A DNA stretch of 64,000 bases from Sarocladium kiliense (Eukaryota > Ascomycota > Sordariomycetes > Hypocreales > Sarocladiaceae). The stretch's first letter is position 1; every line of letters starts with the position of its first letter. The DNA lies in assembly GCA_030734395.1 (NCBI GenBank), contig JAUZTG010000042.1, forward strand, positions 1,798,001-1,862,000, in the 5' to 3' direction. A program made the position numbers and the translations under genes. Shown here piece after piece: positions 21,580 through 32,667 of this stretch. Below the pieces are notes generated by a model that had not been told where the DNA came from, searched no databases, and worked only from the letters and a program-made list of their open reading frames with translations.

Positions 21580-21959
21580 ATGAGGTTGTGTCAGATACAG
21601 TATGGCAAATAAAGATGGAGATTAAGTAGGCCGATGCATTTGTCATTCACAGTCGCAGAGTATGCGGTGAACATCGGGATCACAAATGGGAGGTCGAGTC
21701 TCTGGATATCGAGGAGAGTCGGTGTCGTGTCGCACGGGACAACGGCAAGTTTGGCTTTTGCCCTACTGGAATTTCGTTGAAGCTTATCTTTGATCGAACA
21801 ACGGAGTGTCATGATTGTACAGTAGATCAAAGAGAATGCGTGGTCGTGGAAGATACGAGTGATGGCCCAAGTCAGGACGAGCAAGATACATGGCACCTGG
21901 CACTACTGCCCAGTCAACCCCAGCAACCTCATGAGATCTCACTAGGAGCCACTAGGTAA
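21580..21959 (+). CDS. Cryptic two-exon Cys-rich protein, copy 3 of the local family, about 108 aa
   Basis: Found by reading a stop-free frame (about 21629-21959) that has no ATG but carries the family signature. The signature is SRCRV, then 11 residues to GFCPTG, 15 residues to ECHDC, giving C-x11-C-x15-C-x2-C. This nearly equals the C-x12-C-x16-C-x2-C of the genes at 18204 and 18770. A phase-2 exon beginning at ATG 21580 (MRLCQI) splices at GTATGG 21600 to CACAG 21652, or alternatively to GCAG 21658, and restores the frame. Exon 2 is 21653..21959. After the array the protein continues acidic (VVVEDTSDG) and ends in a Gln/Pro-rich tail. It is on the opposite strand to its two relatives. The start and the first join are inferred; the exon 2 similarity is direct. 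Confidence 0.5.
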
Positions 21960-22783
21960 ACGAATCCCTTTTCAGGGAAAATTCCTGATAGAAACATCAT
22001 TGTTTGCGACCCCTCTTCGGAACCTGGCAGACAAAGCCTGTGGAAACTCACCCCCACAACCCTAGGGTGCCCCGCGTCATTGTTCTTAGTCCACCATAGG
22101 CCATATGGATATGCTTAATACAAAGACTCAACTCTTTTACGTAGTCAAAGAACATGTCTCCATACTCTCCATGACTTCAGGCTGTGTTCCCAAGTTCTCG
22201 GGGCCCGAAGACTCCGGCCCCGCGGGTTCCTGGGCGACGCGGCGTGTAGGTGTTAGTGGCCGAAAGCCTTCGACATCCACTAAAGACAGGATCCGCAGGC
22301 TAAAAATGCGTCTTGGCTTCCTCATTCAGAAGTGAGCGGTGATGGCTGGATATAACCTTGGGCCCCTTGCCATTCGTTAGATGCACCCTTGTGTCCTGGG
22401 AGATTCTGTGCCTTGGCTTCCTGATGGAGAGACCCAGGCAGCTCAAATTCTTGCCTCTTTGGGCTATATGGCTCATCACTCTGGATGCATGCCGTCTTCG
22501 CTGTGAGGCCCTCTGCATCAAGACTGCCGGCCTAACACTCTGATTGCGTAATGGGATCAGAACCAAACTTCATGACTAGATTCTTCTCGCCTTCTGTTGA
22601 GTAATGAATTCCACATTTCGGAGCTTTGGAACGCAGCGAAGATGCCGTTGATGACCCGGTGCCATCTAAATATAATGCCTTCTCTAGATACCCTCTTCTG
22701 GTGCCCCTTGCCTCGGCCTCGACACACTCAGACATCTCGATGTTTAACGCAACCTCATCAGCGGCAGTCAATAAGTAGTCATC
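21960..22783. other. Intergenic, promoter of the ENA-type ATPase
   Basis: About 820 bp with several GC-rich patches (22200-22260). An antisense frame at 22532..22864 overlaps the ATPase start and is not believed. No further gene seen. Confidence 0.5.
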
Positions 22784-25700
22784 ATGAAAGGAGCCCAAGT
22801 CCAACAGGACGCCTCTCATCATGTCTCTGGCCAGTCCAATGAGCCAATGACTCGGCCAGCCCATGCCTTGACATCCAAAGAAGTGGCATCAGAACTTCAG
22901 ACCAACGCGAGCTCAGGCCTAAGCTCAGCGGAGGCTGCCAGTCGGTTGGTCAAATATGGCTCTAACGACTTAGGAGAGGAGAAGCGCGTCAGTGCTCTGT
23001 CAATCTTCGTGCAGCAGATATTCAACTCTATGACTCTGGTATGTCGGAACTACCATGCCCACTGCTCAAAACATGCTAAACTGTCACAGGTTCTTGTCCT
23101 TGCGCTAGCCGCCAGCTTCGCTATCCAAGCTTGGATTGAAGGAGGCGTCTTGGGCGGCATGATTTTGTTGAACATCATCATCGGCTTCTTCCAGGATCTT
23201 CAGGCTCAACGCACCATCGCATCCTTGAACTCCTTGAGCTCAGCATCAGCACGTCTTATTCGTGACGGCCAAAGTGAAACAGCCGATGCAGCAACCCTCG
23301 TTCCTGGCGACATCATCGAACTTAAAATGGGAGACGTCGTTCCCGCTGATTCTCGCATCATCGAATGTGTCAACCTTGAGGCCGACGAAGCCGCTCTGAC
23401 CGGAGAATCTGTTCCCGTTCGGAAGGATCCTTCGTTGACCTTCGGTGCCGGGCATGACAGCGACTGCGAGGATAATGATATTGGACCTGGTGATCGTCTC
23501 AATGTTGTTTTCAGCTCCACGACCATTACCAAGGGCCGTGGTAGAGCGATCGTCTTCGCCACTGGCATGCACACCGAAATTGGTGCTATTGCTGCCGCCC
23601 TTCGGGATCAAGGAGATAAGCGGCAGCTAAAGAGGGACGAAAATGGCTCGTCTTCCATCACCAATTACGCCGAGTTCTTCCTCGGCAGAAGCTGGGATCT
23701 CATCGGCGAGTTCCTTGGACTGAATGTTGGCACCCCATTGCAACGCAAGCTGTCAGCTCTGTTTCTCACAATCTTCGGGATCGCTGTTCTTTGTGCCATT
23801 ATCGTCATGGCTGCCAATAAGTTCTCCAGCCGGAAGGATGTGATTATCTATGCTATCACCACCGCCATTGGCACGCTTCCTGTGACGCTGATCTTGGTCC
23901 TCACCATCACCATGGCTGCGGGTACTAAAGTTATGGTTGATCGGCAGGTTTTGGTTCGCAACATGCGATCACTGGAAGCTCTGGGCGGTGTGACCAACAT
24001 CTGCTCTGACAAGACTGGCACTCTCACTCAAGGGAAGATGGTAACTCGCATGGCCTGGCTACCATCTCATGGGACTTACAGCCTTGGGGAGACAAACGAT
24101 CCTTATAATCCTGAGGTTGCTTCACTTCACTTCACCAACGATCAGCCTCAGGATATCAAGCCTGACACAATCATTGATAACAAGGTCGATGCTCTTGAGG
24201 AAGAAAAGCTGCACCCTTCCCTCAGAAACTTCCTTGATGTTGCGCACTTGGCCAACTTGGCGACGGTAAAACAAGCTGCATCAGAAGGTGCCGGACCTTC
24301 ATGGACTGTCAACGGCGATCCAACTGAGATTGCCATCCAAGTGTTTGCCGCTCGGTTTGGCCGCAACAGCGATATGCTTCCGTCCTTCGATTCTGCCGAA
24401 TGGAAACAGCTGGTTGAGTTCCCATTCGACTCGAGCGTCAAGAAGATGTCAGTTCTCTCCCAGAACATCAACACTGGCGAGGAGATGGTCTTCACCAAGG
24501 GTGCCGTTGAGCGTGTCATCGAGAGTTGCATCACTATTACCAGTAGGGATGGAGATGTCGAGCCTCTCTCGGATCCGACGAGGGCCGATATCATTTGCAA
24601 CATGGAAGCTCTTGCACGTCGTGGCTTGCGAGTGCTGGCCCTCGCCAGCCGTCCATCGCCTCGGGTCGTTACAGCGGATGAGGTTCGTCTAGGAACTTTG
24701 AAGCGCGAGCACTTTGAGAATGATTTGGTCTTCCGCGGCCTTGTCGGCATCTACGACCCTCCTCGACCCGAGAGTCGACCTAGCGTGTTCAAATGCCATG
24801 AAGCTGGAATCGCGGTACACATGCTTACGGGTGATCACCCTGAAACCGCACGTACTATTGCTGTTGAAGTTGGTATTCTGCCAAGCCGAATGGACCTCTT
24901 GCGCGCCGATCTCGCGAGCCAAATGGTTATGACAGCACACGAATTTGACAGGCTTTCTGATGATGAGGTGGACAGGCTACCTCAACTCCCTCTCGTGGTG
25001 GCTCGCTGTTCTCCAACGACTAAGGTTCGGATGATCGACGCCTTACATCGCCGCGGACGATACGTTGCTATGACTGGTGACGGCGTTAACGACAGCCCCA
25101 GTCTGCATCGAGCAGACGTTGGGATCGCGATGGGCATCTCGGGCACTGATGTGGCCAAGTCAGCCTCCGACATCGTTCTCAAGGACGACAACTTTGCCAG
25201 CATTCTCAATGCTGTTGAAGAAGGTCGTCGTATCTTTGACAATATTCAGAAGTTCATGTTGCATGTTCTCGCTGCCAATGTGGGCTTTGTTACTGCTCTT
25301 CTCATCGGTCTCGCTTACAAGGACTCGACGGGAGTCTCGGTCTTCCAAATGACACCCATTGAGATTCTCTTCATGCTGCTCGTCGGTGGTACCTTCACAG
25401 AGACTGGTCTCGGATTCCAGGCCGCCTCAGTCGACATCCTCAGACGGCCGCCGCAAAGTGTAAGTGCCGTACTTGAATTCAATATTTACCAGTTCTAACG
25501 TGGCTCAGCTCAAACGCGGAGTCTTCACTCTTGAGTTCCTGCTCGACCTCGTCGTTTACGGCGTCGTCTTTGCAATCTGCACGATCTGCACTTTTATTGC
25601 AGTCATGTTCGGTATTTGGGACGGCGACTTTGGCGAAAATTGCAACATTGAATGGGGCCCGACCTGTGAAGGTGTCTTTCGCGCTCGTGCATCTTGCTAT

Positions 25701-26090
25701 ACTGTCTTCACCTGGACCTTCCTCTACTTCGCCTGGGTTCTTTGTGACGCACGTCGATCATTCTTCGACGGCATGATTCACGAGACCGCCGCATGGTTCC
25801 AAAGGCTATGGCACAATCAGCTTCTGTTCTGGTCAGTCGTTGGTGGTGCGATTGTCATCGTCCCAACAATGTACATTCCCACATTGAACACATACGTGTT
25901 CCTCCACAAAGGCATCGGCTTGGAATGGGCTGTAGTCTTCAGTGCCTTCATCTTCTTCGTAGGAAGTTGCGAAGCATGGAAATGGGCCAAGAGGGTATAT
26001 CTTCGTCGTCATAACCTCATACAACGGAAGGGCGAAGAAGAAGAAATGGGGGAGGCCGACTTTGGGTGGAGGGTGTTTGGAAGCTCCTAA
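22784..26090 (+). CDS. P-type cation ATPase, ENA (type IID, sodium/potassium exporter) family, 1068 aa
   Basis: Plasma-membrane ATP-driven exporter of Na+ or K+, used for salt and alkaline-pH tolerance. Exons are 22784..23038, 23090..25459 and 25509..26090. The first intron (51 nt, GTATGT...GTCACAG) is a multiple of three without a stop and is recognised because removing it restores the continuous first transmembrane helix. Seen motifs are the N-terminal LTSKEVASEL/GLSSAEAASRLVKYGSNDL region, LVPGDIIELKMGDVVPAD, LTGES, the phosphorylation loop CSDKTGTLTQGKM (Asp392), KGAVE, MLTGDHPETA and MTGDGVNDSPSL. Transmembrane helices lie near the N-terminal third and at the C-terminal end. Length suits ENA proteins. 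Translation may start at a second in-frame ATG about 21 codons in (MTRPAHALT), which is closer to usual ENA starts. Substrate preference between Na+ and K+ is not visible. Confidence 0.9.
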
Positions 26091-26279
26091 GCACCGGGCA
26101 GAGAAGCTGTCAAGAGGAAATGATAGAATACTTGGCCAGCTCTAGATTGCTGATACCAATTAATTGGATTGGATACGGAACGGGCCTCTGGTAAAACATC
26201 CCTAATTTATCCGTAAGGGCGAGTAATAGAGAAACACAAGAATAAGAAAAAGAACAATGAATAAAACATGAGAAGAGAG

Positions 26280-26310
26280 GCTGAGGGGGATCGAACCTCC
26301 GACACACCCA
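26280..26310 (-). other. tRNA 3'-half-like fragment with a perfect B box
   Basis: On the minus strand this reads GGAGGTTCGATCCCCCT, a T-arm with the GGTTCGATCC internal promoter sequence and 4 of 5 stem pairs. A T-run follows about 15 nt downstream. I could not find a matching 5' acceptor strand, D-arm or anticodon arm upstream, so this looks like a relic or a chance B box rather than a working tRNA. Confidence 0.22.
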
Positions 26311-26339
26311 CCTAGTCTACGACCCTACCCCCCATGTGT

Positions 26340-26355
26340 CGGTGGGTACCCACCG
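26340..26355. repeat. Perfect 16-bp palindrome CGGTGGGTACCCACCG
   Basis: Self-complementary over all 16 bases, in the spacer about 200 bp upstream of the gene at 26554. It could be a dimeric protein-binding site (CGG/CCG ends are typical Zn2Cys6 half-sites) or a small cruciform. Confidence 0.5.
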
Positions 26356-26553
26356 CACCTCCAGGGTTCAGGTGATAGTTTCGTCGCGACACGGTCTACC
26401 GCGCTTGGAGCTTTGACGCAACAACAGAGAGCCCCAACCCCGCCGGCTTTCCTTGCGCAAATCATTCGCATTTCATTTTCGTCAGCTACGTCTCGAAATG
26501 CTATATCTATGCGGAAAGCCGCTGTTCGCCTCATATAGCTCCGTCCATTCATA

Positions 26554-28553
26554 ATGGAGGAATCGCCAGCAAAACGCCGCCGAACGTCCCCAAGGCTCTC
26601 TGAGCAGCGGGATACCACGCCGACTCGCGATGCATCAGCGGGAGCGCAGCGTAACAAGCGTCCATCTTTCGCATCACCAACCAAAGCCAGCCTCGCAAAG
26701 CACAACCCTCAGATTCTTGAACGACGACGGTCTGCCTCTCCTAATAAATCATCTCCCACACGCCCGGTCTCTCGCAGACGGCCAAGCGATGCTGCGAGCG
26801 AGCAAAGCGTTGCGGACCTCTTGACGGCTCAGCTAGAGTCCGATGCCGCCAATGTGCCGGCTAGCGAGGCAAACAGGCTTCCACCTAGAAGTCCTGATCC
26901 CAGCTCAGCAGCTCCAAGCTCTTCGAGAGCTGTGCCCCGAGCAGGCGGTAGTCTGGCAGCGGCACCACGACGATCTCCAGCAAAACCGAATCCCAGGCCA
27001 CTTCCACCTCCCGCCCCCGAGGGCGAGGACGATCTGAATCCTTTCATCGGACACACGATTCGACGCTCACCGCAGACTGGAGTCAGCATTCCTCCTCGAC
27101 CTGAGCCTGAGCTCCCTCCATCGGTTCCAGACGCGGTCTCTTCCACGCCCCCAAAGGGGATACACACTAGCAGTCCTTCCAGATGGCGAGAACAGAGCAA
27201 GCCGATTCGCGGCTCTCCATTAAAACAATCAGCACTGCGCCCAGGCGACGAGGAGGAGAATGCAGAACCGACTGCTAAACGATTGTTTGGCCCACGTCCC
27301 GCCAAGGCTAACGTGCGAGCGGGTGCTGTCCTGGGGCAGGTGAGCGACAACCCACGCCGAGTTTTGCCGTACGATCCAAATTCGAAGAAGAGAAAGCGCG
27401 TCGAAAAGCTGCGGGAGGAAATTCGCAAGCTGGAGGCGGACTTGAAGCTCGTCGGAACAGAGAACGACAGGATACGTGCTGCCCAAGGGTCTGGTCGCTC
27501 ACATGGTCTTGTGAATGAAAAAGAGACTATCGATGCCGTTCAAAAACATCTCATGCCTGGCGCAGATCAGGCGCTTCCACGACAGTCTGAGTTGCTGGCG
27601 AAGGCGGCCTACAACCCGATGGCGTTGTTGCCCTTCACCCGGGCCATCCGTCCTACGATGCCCGTGAGCAGCTCCTCCGATCCTGCTGAAGGCATCAAGT
27701 CACATTATCCAGTGCAGATGACAGCTGAGGCAGAATTGCCATACCTGCAACTATTTGGATCCTTCGACGTCACATCAACGGTTGCGATCATGGCCCCTAC
27801 CCCAAACGGAACATTGCGTCAGCGACATATGATTACGTTACGTTCCCGTGATGCACCTGGATTCTTCACAGCAAGAATTGAGATGATCGTAAACGCAATG
27901 AATCTCACCATCCTCGAGCTTCGTGTGGCAGACCTAGAGCCGGCAGCCAAGGGCGAATTGGGCGAGTTCGCAGAGCAAATTTGCTCAGGTGAATGCAATC
28001 GAAGCATGCAGCGCAATATTGGCATCCTCTCATGGGCAATGGGGGATTGGCTGCGAATTGCCTTGAAACGCGCAACATTGTGGGCACAACTTGATCGAGA
28101 GGTCACCACGAAGGACGGAATATCTGGGATGGCTACAAAAGCGAAATCGCGAAAGACACGTAGCCGCTCAGAAGACCATGGTGATGCGGATCAGGTTGAG
28201 GTCAGCAAATATGATTTACTACGGTTTATGGGCCAGCAATACTTCGAAGTAACGCTTCCCACGGAAGAGGGTGCAAGCAGCAAGTCTTCAGTCAGATTGC
28301 AGTGGAAGATTGGGTGTGACTGGACTGGAGAAGCCGAGAGCCACATCGACCTTACCGTTGGTGTGCCTGGCAAATGTAAGTGGATCAAATTGAAATCGCT
28401 GCAACTGCTGCTGACACTGTTATAGGGCACCATGTCGACAGCCAAGACGCTCTCGGGAAGCTCCCCAAGCTGTTCGGGGATTTGGTAGAGGGGGGAGAGC
28501 CGACGGATGTCGCCTTTCGTTCTGTGGTCGCATTGTTGGTTGGAGAAGCGTGA
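26554..28553 (+). CDS. Basic nuclear protein with coiled coil and C-terminal globular region, 649 aa (possible kinetochore protein)
   Basis: Exon 1 is 26554..28375, the intron is 28376..28425 (GTAAGT...TTATAG) and exon 2 is 28426..28553. The first 280 residues are disordered, Pro/Ser-rich and strongly basic, with many SP sites (CDK-type) and NLS patches (AKRRRTSPR, KKRKR). A short coiled coil follows (about 285-315, EKLREEIRKLEADLKLVG). The C-terminal 300 residues look globular. They include SHYPVQMTAEAELPYLQLFGSFD, cited here in parts as SHYPVQMTAEAELPY and LQLFGSFD, ending with KLPKLFGDLVEGG and FRSVVALLVGEA. This layout of disordered tail, coil and tandem alpha-beta domains resembles inner-kinetochore RWD proteins (CENP-O/CENP-P, yeast Mcm21/Ctf19). 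The resemblance is from architecture only and unproven. Confidence 0.75.
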
Positions 28554-28816
28554 ACATCAAAGATTCTTGTTTATATTGAGTTTGTGGCAAGCCATGGCGT
28601 TACGGGTCTTGACTTTTCAAGCAAGGTACTGGGTAACGAAGGCATGAGGACATGAGTGTAGGATTACGGCGGCAACGCCATGAATGCCATTTCTACACAA
28701 GGGTCGGACAATTAAACCTGATTATGTTCACCTTCCCATGAGCGTACACTTCCTGTGCTTGTCGTCATATGCTGTCCATCCGTTCCCATAGTCCATCATG
28801 TTACAGCCAAGCTCTT

Positions 28817-29208
28817 TTAGTCCACGCTGACACCGAGAGTGCGGAGGTCCTTCTTCGCCAAGTCGATCTCGGCCATCAGCTCCTGGTGAGCCTTTGGGAC
28901 GTCGTTGAAAGTCAGGATGCCGAGGCCGAGGCGGAAGAGGAGGAGAGCGCCGAAGGAGACGAGGGCCCAGAAGGGGAGCTTGGAAGCTGTTAACTTGCTG
29001 AATCGGGGTTGAAAGGTCACAGGAAACCTTACCACAGGAACGATCTGCTCTCGGACCAGAGGGGGAAGAGGAATGAGGTCGAGGAAAAGTGCGAGATAAA
29101 GCTGCGAATGGATTGGTTAGTGCATTGCCTCAGAGTGGAGGGGTAACGTGGCAGAACAACAGAGGAGACCAAGAGGCCAAAGGAAATGGTCTGCTGGGCG
29201 CGTGTCAT
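28817..29208 (-). CDS. dpm3: Dolichol-phosphate mannosyltransferase subunit 3 (DPM3), 92 aa
   Basis: Small ER membrane subunit that tethers and stabilises the Dpm1 catalytic subunit for dolichol-P-mannose synthesis, needed for N-glycans, O-mannose and GPI anchors. Three tiny exons fit: 29208..29161, 29101..29033 and 28978..28817. Intron 1 (59 nt) ends in a good ACTAAC...TTCGCAG but begins with the unusual GTTGTT. Intron 2 (54 nt) is GTAAGG...CCAAG. The product starts MTRAQQTISFGLLVSS, has two hydrophobic helices (LYLALFLDLIPL; LPFWALVSFGALLLFRLGLG) and ends with the diagnostic FNDVPKAHQELMAEIDLAKK-type coiled tail. Length (92) equals the usual family length. The exact 5' junction of intron 1 could move three bases. 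Confidence 0.9.
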
Positions 29209-30303
29209 GATGGGTGTGTTACGGCGAGGTGTAGTGCGACGTGTGATAAGCGGTTCGTCGGAGATTCGCCGGAAGTGAGGGCTGCGAGTTGGTAAGGAGC
29301 GTGGGTGCGCAGATGCGGCTGGCTGTGGAGGTCTTGGATGGGTGTGTCGTGGATTGAAGCCTCGGAATTGTGAAGATTGGCGATGCTGGCTGGAGACGTG
29401 TCAGGGGTGCCGCACAGCGCGTTGGAGACTGATGACTCAGCAAGGCTGGTGGAGTGGTGCCCGCCAGCGTCTTCGTGCAAGCAACACGAGAGGGAAGAAT
29501 CCACCGATAACAGCAATGGGTATGGTCAGGTAACATTGCACGCTTCAATCTCGTTGATCTCATCTAGACTATCGAATTTCAGTCGTCACGTCGCTTTCAG
29601 GCCGCATCTTCCAAGACTTCATCGACCCGGTATCATGGTACCGCCGTTCGTAAACATGGATGAGAGCTATAATACGGTGTCTGCCCAGAACCATCTCCAA
29701 ATGTCCCCCACGTAAGACTCGAGTTCGGTACTTGTCCGTAAGGCAAGGTTCCAATTAAGGTGTCTCCAAGGCAAGCCACCATGGAGAGACCTGGCAGATA
29801 GGCAAGGTCGCGTATCAACACTGTGCTCCCAAGGCGGCCACACCAGCGCCGACAGATACCAATTACCCCAGTATCCACTCCCTCTGCAACCTTTGACCCC
29901 AGATCTTCTCATCCCAAACTCCCAGCGATTGGCCCAGCCCTGCTAGCACTCGTCTTCACAACACCCCTCCCCCCCCCCCCCACGTACCATGCTCCTCTCA
30001 CAGTCTTATCATGTCTTTCCCAATGAGAAGCCCTTAGTGGGGTGGTTTACGGGGGCGATTCACACTTCGGCGGGGTGTCCCTGGTTTGGGCAATCGCTGG
30101 GAACAGGAATGATCAGTCTGGCGTTGAACAAACGTGACATCCGGAGCCAAGGATGCGCTACTGGGCGCGACTGTGTTTCGCTCCGTGAGCCGGGGCAAGC
30201 TATATTGTCGAGCCTCTCCCACCTGGTCGAACCTGATTCTCTCCTCCAACCATCCTCCTACCTCACTTCGACCTTTTGCCTCTGGTGAGAAGAACCGACA
30301 ATC
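29209..30303. other. Divergent intergenic region with a C13 run; no gene supported
   Basis: Long promoter region shared by dpm3 and the sugar porter. It is pyrimidine-rich towards 30303. Frames on both strands overlap and lack motifs. Confidence 0.5.
29969..29981 (+). repeat. Poly-C tract, 13 bases
   Basis: Uninterrupted run of 13 C about 320 bp upstream of the porter ATG. Its length in the assembly may be uncertain because homopolymers are error-prone. Confidence 0.8.
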
Positions 30304-32110
30304 ATGGCCTCCAATAAGGCTAGCGAAGCAATCGGCACAACCGAGGAGATTGCTCCCGGTGGTGCTAGGACTGACCCTGTGGCTCCTACTTCTCATGAGA
30401 TCGATGCCAACGATGTAGTGACTGAGGAAAAGAAGGTCCTCTCCGTTGAGCTTACGGACGCCATCGCAAAAGACCAGCCCAAATACCTCTCCAAGCGTCA
30501 ATTCCAGCTTTTCTGCTTCGTGGGTTTCGTCACCCTCAGTACGTTGTACTTCCTTGCACTTCGTTTCCTTCCCTTGGGGCTCAACTGACTCTCTACCTGC
30601 AGACGGTTGCATGAGTGGCTATGATGGCTCCGTTATGAGTTCGATCAATGCCATGTCACAGTTCCATGAATATTTCGATGTCGGCAAGGTTGGATCTCAA
30701 ATCGGGCTTGTCATGGCCATCTATACAGCTGGTAGTGTCGTGGGCAGTTTCTGGACTGGTTTTGCACTCGACACCTTTGGTCGTCGAGGAGGCATGGTTT
30801 GCGGGTCAGCCTGCATCATCGTTGGGTCTATTATCCAGTCGACGTCGACGACACTTGAGGCCTTCATCGGTGGTCGTTTCATCGTTGGCATGGGCGTTCC
30901 TGTTGTTCAGACTGCCGCCCCCATGTACATTGTCGAGATGGCATACCCGACTTGGAGAGGTACCGCCGGTGGCTACTACAACGTCCTGGCTTGGTACATC
31001 GGTTCCAACAGTAAGCCCTCATCTGCCCTGGGGAATTTCTCACGCCTTTGTGAAATTTTACTAACCCAACGTGCTTCAGTCGCAAGCTGGACCTGCTACG
31101 GTACCTCGAACATCCCCAACGCCTGGTCTTGGAGGATTCCCCATATCCTTCAGGCCATACCCGCCGTTTTCATCGCGTCTACGGTTTATTTTCTTCTTCC
31201 CGAAAGCCCCCGTTGGCTCTGGCAGAAGGGGAAGCGCGAGAAGGCTCGTGCTATCCTCATCAAGTACCACGGTAACGACAACGCCAACTCAGCGCTCGTC
31301 GCACTGGAGTGCCAGGAGATCCAAATTTCCATCGAACAGGGCGAGGCCTCGGATTCTCACAAATGGTACAACTACAAGATCCTGTTTTCCACCCGAGCCA
31401 ATCTGTACCGGATGTACATCCTGTTCCTTCTTGTAGTGTTCCTGCAATTCACGGGTCAGTCAGTCATCAGCTATTACCTGCCATCTATGCTGGAGATCGT
31501 CGGCTTTACAGACTCTAAGCAACAGCTTTTGGTCAACGCCCTCAACAACGTCTTCAGCTTTTGCGCTGGTATGGTTGGCGCAGCCCAGGTTGATCGATGG
31601 GGCCGTCGCCCGCTCATGCTTTGGGGTATTTTTATCACCGCCATCGTCTACATTCCCATCAACGTCATTGCTGGCATCGCAGACGGCAATATCAGCACTG
31701 CATCTGGCTACGCCTTCATCGCCATGATCTACTGCTACGGAATGACCAGCTCTTTCTGTATCACGCCGCTACAGGCGCTCTACCCGGCCGAGATTCTACC
31801 AACAGACATTCGCGCCAAGGGTATTGCCTTCGACAAATTTGTTGCTGCAATTGCCAGTTTCATCAACCTCTATCTCACCCCTATCGCCCTCAAGAATATC
31901 GGCTGGAAGGCGTACACGATCTTCCTGGTCCTCCACATCGTCCACTGGTTCATGATGTACCAGGTCACTGTGGAGACAAAGGGGCGATCATTGGAGGAGA
32001 TCGAGGAGATCTTCCAGGACCGGAGGCCAGTGAAGCGCAGCAAGCAATTTGCCAAGGTTGTGGTTTCTCAAGGTGTGGGTGTTAAGGTCACTGAGGGTGA
32101 TCAACCTTGA
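30304..32110 (+). CDS. MFS sugar transporter (hexose/polyol porter family), 557 aa
   Basis: Twelve-helix plasma-membrane sugar:H+ symporter of the fungal sugar-porter family. Exons are 30304..30538, 30603..31010 and 31080..32110; the introns start GTACGT and GTAAGC. Sugar-porter signatures are all present. They are GYDGSVMSS in helix 1, DTFGRRGG between helices 2 and 3, PESPRWLWQKGKREKA after helix 6, QFTGQSVISYYLP in helix 7, DRWGRRPLM between helices 8 and 9, and VETKGRSLEEIEEIF after helix 12. The N-terminal cytosolic tail of about 75 residues is longer than in many hexose carriers and matches lactose-permease/quinate-type fungal members. The substrate cannot be read from sequence. It is isolated from both catabolic clusters. 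Confidence 0.92.
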
Positions 32111-32596
32111 TTTTCTCCTTTGGTATGAGGTGGAGCAGGGGACTAGGGGCATTTTACGATAGGAGACCAATTTTAGTCAAGTCTGTCAATGCTACTACTG
32201 CTTTCATGCATCTGATGTCTTCATGGCGGCACGTGAATTGACTCCTGGTTCGGCTATGTGTCTCGTGTTAGGGACCAGCTGAAGGACAGCTGACAAGAAC
32301 CAGGCGCAAGCCACTCGCAGGTTACGGCGTTCTCTGACGAACACACGGCTTGAACTATCTTGAACCCAGCGATAACTAAAACCGATCTGATCAAGCTTAC
32401 GGTACCTCTCGTCTCCACGCCTGCGTTATGCATACCCTTAACCATGATAAGTGAAGTGGCCCAGGGCCCAGAGAGAGGGTCCTCGTATCCACAGAGGGCC
32501 ATTTGGTCGGATACACAAACTACTCCAGATTCCAGAGTGATTACGGCCGAGGACATGGCAGACCAGGATACTGAGGGTAAGCAAACCCGGTCGATT

Positions 32597-32667
32597 GCAA
32601 CCGTGCGGAGTCAAACTCGCGACCTTGATAGGCACTTCTTATCACCCGGCCAGGCTAGATCGGTGCC
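32597..32667 (-). pseudogene. Degenerate tRNA-like element
   Basis: Read on the minus strand, about 71 nt show partial tRNA layout. The 3' acceptor strand CGGTTGC is nearly matched by the 5' GGCACCG (one base missing). An anticodon-like arm GATAA/CTATC encloses a 7-base loop. An AAGGTC variable segment is followed by GCGAGTTTGACTC, a damaged T-arm where TTCGA has become TTTGA. Base 33 is not T and stems are imperfect, so it is probably dead. The C-to-T type change is consistent with decay. Confidence 0.3.

Larger units (their letters stand above)
26091..26553. other. Intergenic with tRNA-like fragment and palindrome
   Basis: Holds the 3' end of the ATPase gene, a B-box-like tRNA fragment and a perfect 16-bp palindrome (listed separately), then the promoter of the next gene. 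Confidence 0.5.

Noticed and set aside
22532..22864. 110-codon minus-strand frame overlapping the ENA ATPase start
   Set aside because: Overlaps the coding start antisense and shows no family feature.
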